18,146 nucleotides of DNA from Candidatus Omnitrophota bacterium (GTDB lineage Bacteria; Omnitrophota; Gorgyraeia; Duberdicusellales; 4484-171). The notes beneath the pieces were generated by a model. The model was not told the DNA's origin and did no database searches. It saw only the letters and a list, made by a program, of their open reading frames with translations. Below, piece by piece: positions 15,464 to 18,146 of the stretch. Within the stretch, counting starts at the first letter, position 1. Each line of letters starts with the position of its first letter. A program made the translations under genes and the position numbers. Location of the stretch: the NCBI GenBank assembly GCA_003644405.1, contig QNCE01000017.1, forward strand, positions 1 through 18,146, in the 5' to 3' direction.

Positions 15464-16254
15464 TTCTAGATGGTAACCTTTCTGGTTACTATAATATGGC
15501 TTGTGATGAAGCTCTCCTTAATCTCTATTCCCAAAAAAGAATTCCTGTTTTAAGAATTTATGGTTGGTCCCAACCCTCCGTGAGTTTGGGTTACTTTCAG
15601 AGAGTAGAGGAGGTATTAAATTTAAGAGAGATAGAAAAAGAAAATATTTCTATAGTAAGAAGAATAACAGGAGGAGGAGCAATCCTTCATCATCAAGAGA
15701 TAACCTATAGCTTAATTTTAAGTAGAGAGGATTTATCTCTTCCTTTTTCTGTTAAACAATCTTATTCCATTCTTACTTCCTTTATAGTGGAATTTTATCG
15801 AAGTATAGGACTTAAACCTTCTTTTGCTTACCAGGTATCTTCGCCCACAAAAAAGTTTGATAATTTTTGTTTTTCTTCCTGGGAGTATTTTGATATAGTG
15901 ATTAAAGGAAAAAAAATAGGGGGCAATGCCCAGAAGAGAAGAAAAGACCTTATCTTTCAACATGGCAGCATCCCTTTAAAGGTAAACTTCCCTTTAATTA
16001 AAAGGTTATTTAAAAATATCCCACAGGATATTCAAGAAAAGACACAAGGATTAAGTTATTTTCTCCATCATTTAAATATTTTTGAGTTGAGAGAGAAGTT
16101 AATTTCCTCATTTAAGAATACCTTCAAGATAACTCTTTATCGAGACAAGCTAAGTACTCAAGAGGAAGAGGAAGTAGAGGCTCTCCTTAACCTTAAGTAT
16201 ACTTGCGAAAGCTGGAATTTTAATAGGAATGAAAAAACCTCCTTGGTTAAATAA
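15442..16254 (+). CDS. lipM: LipM-like octanoyltransferase (biotin/lipoate A/B protein ligase family)
   Basis: This 270-residue protein has the LplA/LipM fold: WRVILDGNLSGYYNMACDEALL at the N terminus, RRITGGGAILHHQEITYSLIL at 73-93, and KGKKIGGNAQKRRKDLIFQHG at 155-175 with the conserved Lys158. Cys143 in FCFSSWEYFDIVI sits where, from memory, Bacillus LipM has its catalytic cysteine (Cys150). The C-terminal LNLKYTCESWNF also fits LipM, and the length matches (about 278). The likely reaction is transfer of octanoate from acyl carrier protein to GcvH. An ATP-dependent lipoate ligase (LplA) is the alternative. It overlaps gcvPB (22 nt) and lipA (26 nt). No ribosome-binding site is seen, so coupled translation is likely. 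Confidence 0.75.
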   Translation: MGRIWRVILDGNLSGYYNMACDEALLNLYSQKRIPVLRIYGWSQPSVSLGYFQRVEEVLNLREIEKENISIVRRITGGGAILHHQEITYSLILSREDLSLPFSVKQSYSILTSFIVEFYRSIGLKPSFAYQVSSPTKKFDNFCFSSWEYFDIVIKGKKIGGNAQKRRKDLIFQHGSIPLKVNFPLIKRLFKNIPQDIQEKTQGLSYFLHHLNIFELREKLISSFKNTFKITLYRDKLSTQEEEEVEALLNLKYTCESWNFNRNEKTSLVK

Positions 16255-17083
16255 AAAAGTTAATTTATCTCTATGCAGAAATTTAAAGGTTCTATTTAAG
16301 GATTTAGGTCTCTATACGGTTTGCCAAGAGGCTCGTTGTCCCAATATATCTGAATGTTTTTCTAAAGGTGTAGCAACGTTTATGATTTTAGGAAACATTT
16401 GCACCCGTAACTGTAGATTTTGCGCTATTACTAAAGGGATTCCTAAAAAAGTTAATTTTAAAGAGCCCGAGTTAGTGAAGATAGCAGTAGAGAAGTTAAA
16501 GCTAAGCTATGTGGTAATTACCTCTCCTACTCGGGATGATCTACCTGATGGAGGAGCCACTCTTTTTTATCTTACTGTGAAGGAGCTAAAGACACTTACT
16601 TCTTTAAAAGTGGAAGTACTTATTCCTGACTTTGCAGGTAATCTATCTTCTCTGGAGAAGGTATTAAGAGCATATCCTGATGTAGTTTCTCATAATATCG
16701 AGACTGTTGCTTCTCTTTATCCTTACTTAAGAAGTAAAGCTGATTATACTCGTTCTCTAAGAGTATTAAGATTTATAAAAGATTTTGATAAGAGAATTTT
16801 TACTAAATCAGGAATTATGTTAGGATTAGGAGAAAAAGATGAGGAGGTAGAAAAGACTTTAAAAGATTTAAAAGAGGCAGGATGCGATTTCCTAAGTATT
16901 GGTCAATACCTACCTCCTTCTAGAGATAGTTGGACTCTTAAAGAGTATGTTCCTATCCAGAAGTTTTTTTACTGGGAAAGAGTAGCTTTAAAAATGGGTT
17001 TTAAGAAAGTTTTAAGTTCCCCTTATGTGAGAAGTTCTTATTTAGCCCACACCTATACCTTAACCTATGAAGGCAACGCTTAA
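16229..17083 (+). CDS. lipA: Lipoyl synthase
   Basis: This 284-residue radical SAM enzyme inserts two sulfur atoms into protein-bound octanoate to make lipoate. The auxiliary-cluster motif is C32-x4-C37-x5-C43 (CQEARCPNISEC) and the radical SAM triad is C58-x3-C62-x2-C65 (CTRNCRFC). The C-terminal RSSY (268-271) supplies the serine ligand of the auxiliary cluster. Length and start (MKKPPWL) are normal. The auxiliary cluster is the sulfur donor and is destroyed in each cycle, so steady Fe-S supply is needed; the sufC-sufB pair in the same operon fits this. It is the last gene of the operon. Confidence 0.97.
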   Translation: MKKPPWLNKKVNLSLCRNLKVLFKDLGLYTVCQEARCPNISECFSKGVATFMILGNICTRNCRFCAITKGIPKKVNFKEPELVKIAVEKLKLSYVVITSPTRDDLPDGGATLFYLTVKELKTLTSLKVEVLIPDFAGNLSSLEKVLRAYPDVVSHNIETVASLYPYLRSKADYTRSLRVLRFIKDFDKRIFTKSGIMLGLGEKDEEVEKTLKDLKEAGCDFLSIGQYLPPSRDSWTLKEYVPIQKFFYWERVALKMGFKKVLSSPYVRSSYLAHTYTLTYEGNA

Positions 17084-17111
17084 AGAGGGTTTTTTGTTGA
17101 GCCTTAACTAT

Positions 17112-17136
17112 GAAGAGCTACTATCTTCTCTTTTTT
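17112..17136 (+). terminator. Weak hairpin plus T-tract after lipA
   Basis: GAAGA (17112-17116) can pair with TCTTC (17124-17128) across a 7-nt loop, followed by TCTTTTTT (17129-17136). It lies in the 72-bp convergent gap between lipA and trmI, where a terminator is expected. The stem is short and AU-rich, so function is uncertain. No better hairpin was seen for trmI on the other strand. Confidence 0.35.
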
Positions 17137-17155
17137 CCTATAGATTTTTAATTCA

Positions 17156-17914
17156 TTAATGAATTTTGGAGGCAAAGATTAAAAATCCAGTATGGGAAGG
17201 AATTTTTTGTTCAGGACGAGTCTTGCCTCTTCTTACTAAAATTCTCCTTAGAAGTACTTCCATAGTTTCTATGTGTACGAATCCTTTTTCTTCTAAAGTA
17301 AATACTGTCTGGGTAACCTGTTCAAAAGTAGGACAGATAGTAGCTAGCCGGTGACCACTTTTTAAAGATTTATAAGCAGCCCCAATCAACTCCCAAGGGC
17401 TACCGATATCAATCATTATAAAATCCACATTCTTTTCCTCAAACTCATCTATCACTTCTCGGTGTTTAAATTCTACCCAGGAAGATAATCCATTCTTTTC
17501 TAAGTTGGCTTTAGCGTTATCTAAAAATTCTTTATTTTTTTCATAGCTGTATACCTTACCATTAGGTCTTACAAAATTTGCTAAGGCAGTAGTTAGAGAT
17601 CCGCTTCCTGTGCCGACCTCTATAACTTTTGCTCCAGGAAAGAGTGTAGCTTTAGTAAGAATTATTCCTAAGTCTTTAGGGTAAATGATTTGCGTTTTAC
17701 GTTTCACCTTCATCGTTAGTTCGTAGAGAGTAGGTTTCAAGACAAAAAATCTTTCTCTTAAATTTGTTTCTACACTATCTCCGTAGGTTTTTCCTACAAG
17801 TTTTTCTAATTCGATTATTCCTTTGTCGGTATGGAATTTTTTACTTTCTACTTTAAGTAAGTAGTTCCTTTTTTCATCTTTATAAAGAAGCACTAAGTCA
17901 CCTATCTTTATCAT
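17156..17914 (-). CDS. trmI: tRNA (adenine-58-N1)-methyltransferase TrmI
   Basis: This AdoMet-dependent methyltransferase is expected to modify A58 in the T-loop of tRNAs. From ATG 17914 it has 252 residues: an N-terminal beta domain (MIKIGDLVLLY...), IIYPKDLGII, AdoMet motif I VIEVGTGSG (about 98-106), MIDIGSPWE as the catalytic Asp region, and the C-terminal family end RPEQKIPSHTGFLIFASK. An in-frame ATG at 17932 lies upstream of the -10 box, so the promoter favours the start at 17914. TrmI is universal in archaea but patchy in bacteria (Actinobacteria, Thermus, Aquifex and others). It is monocistronic and convergent with lipA. Confidence 0.93.
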   Translation of the reverse strand: MIKIGDLVLLYKDEKRNYLLKVESKKFHTDKGIIELEKLVGKTYGDSVETNLRERFFVLKPTLYELTMKVKRKTQIIYPKDLGIILTKATLFPGAKVIEVGTGSGSLTTALANFVRPNGKVYSYEKNKEFLDNAKANLEKNGLSSWVEFKHREVIDEFEEKNVDFIMIDIGSPWELIGAAYKSLKSGHRLATICPTFEQVTQTVFTLEEKGFVHIETMEVLLRRILVRRGKTRPEQKIPSHTGFLIFASKIH

Positions 17915-17922
17915 ATCAAATA

Positions 17923-17951
17923 AATATACCATCTTATTGATAAACTTTCAA
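17923..17951 (-). promoter_or_regulatory. Promoter of trmI
   Basis: On the minus strand a -35 TTGAAA (17946-17951, five of six), a 17-nt spacer, and a -10 TATATT (17923-17928, five of six). Exactly 8 nt follow before ATG 17914, so the transcript would start 1-3 nt before or at the start codon. There is no Shine-Dalgarno sequence. The box lies within what would be the first codons if ATG 17932 were used. Confidence 0.7.
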
Positions 17952-17968
17952 TTTGTAAAACAACTGGA

Positions 17969-18000
17969 GTTTCCTACCTATGAAATGGATAATTTACAAC
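17969..18000 (+). repeat. Solitary CRISPR-repeat-like 32-mer
   Basis: On the plus strand the segment begins GTTTCCTACCTATGA and ends ATTTACAAC, so on the other strand it runs from GTTG to GGAAAC. The CCTACCTATGA core is, from memory, shared with the widespread clostridial/thermophile CRISPR repeat family that reads GTTTxxxx-CCTACCTATGAGG-AATTGAAAC. No second copy with a spacer-like interval is present in this window, so it is not an array here. A degenerate similar stretch follows directly (from 18003). Confidence 0.25.
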
Positions 18001-18078
18001 GGGATTTCTCACCTTAAAAGAGCATTGAAAACATTAGATTTCCAAAATTTTGGGGAAGTCTTTGCTCATTTTTCAACC

Positions 18079-18141
18079 CAAATTTTTCATTACCTGCCCG
18101 CCGATACTTACATATACTTTTAGCAGGCGGGGAAAAATTTG
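18079..18141. repeat. Long interrupted inverted repeat with GC core
   Basis: CAAATTTTTC (18079-18088) is an exact reverse complement of GAAAAATTTG (18132-18141). Inside it CCCGCC (18097-18102) pairs with GGCGGG (18126-18131) around a 23-nt loop, with an 8-nt bulge on the left. An alternative inner pairing is CCTGC (18093-18097) with GCAGG (18123-18127). The arms total 16 bp, with GC-rich cores in AT-rich DNA. It could be a dispersed palindromic element, a transposon-derived repeat or a terminator of a gene beyond the edge. Confidence 0.6.
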
Positions 18142-18146
18142 TCTAA

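Larger units (their letters stand above)
17933..18146. other. Non-coding right edge upstream of trmI
   Basis: This 214-bp stretch contains the trmI promoter, the CRISPR-repeat-like 32-mer and the long inverted repeat listed separately. I see no convincing gene. The one short plus-strand frame (17980-18123, 47 codons) runs through both repeat-like elements and resembles no family I know. Confidence 0.6.

Noticed and set aside
17069..17105. AAGGCAAC...GTT-GA-GCCTT bulged stem across the lipA stop
   Set aside because: It overlaps the end of the coding region, has an 18-nt loop and a bulge, and is not followed by a T-tract.
17980..18123. A 47-codon frame (plus strand, ATG 17980) through the right-edge non-coding region
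   Set aside because: It runs through both the CRISPR-like 32-mer and the hairpin, has only a distant GGAG, and resembles no known protein.

Overview
The window is AT-rich bacterial chromosome with short intergenic gaps, many 1-4 nt start/stop overlaps and AGA/AGG-rich arginine codon use. Almost every gene is a recognisable housekeeping gene. The mix suggests an uncultured, deep-branching, probably anaerobic bacterium, perhaps from an Omnitrophota- or Aerophobota-like group. That mix is a Firmicutes-like ftsK-rodZ-rimO-pgsA order, a minimal SufC/SufB pair, split glycine decarboxylase, and a TrmI-type tRNA m1A58 methyltransferase. The taxonomic guess is inference only and weak.

Layout. (1) Positions 1-141 hold the 3' end of a basic protein that resembles a transposase tail. 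(2) 227-739 is an exported PEBP/YbhB-like protein with its own promoter. (3) 790-8287 is a tightly packed seven-gene plus-strand operon: rpsO, pnp, ftsK, a rodZ-like gene, rimO, pgsA, pgpA. It covers the ribosome, RNA decay, chromosome segregation, cell shape and phosphatidylglycerol synthesis. (4) 8251-9257 is a minus-strand pair, cinA C-terminal domain then thpR, whose 3' end overlaps the 3' end of pgpA. (5) 9357-17083 is an eight-gene plus-strand operon: sufC-sufB (SMS-like Fe-S assembly), gcvT-gcvH-gcvPA-gcvPB (glycine cleavage), a lipM-like octanoyltransferase and lipA. (6) 17156-17914 is trmI on the minus strand. (7) The last ~200 bp are non-coding, with a CRISPR-repeat-like 32-mer and a long GC-cored hairpin at the edge.

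How the parts fit. The fifth block makes and arms the glycine cleavage system. GcvH is the lipoyl carrier, LipM would load octanoate on its lysine, and LipA would insert two sulfurs using Fe-S clusters, one of which is consumed. The SufC/SufB pair that builds Fe-S clusters heads the same operon. Only the L protein (dihydrolipoyl dehydrogenase) is missing from the window.

No clearly new defence or mobile system is visible. The most unusual signals are: promoter -10 boxes placed 6-12 nt before the start codons of first genes, which suggests leaderless mRNAs and corrects the trmI start; the Fe-S/lipoate/glycine-cleavage operon with a minimal Suf pair; and the two non-coding elements at the right edge.
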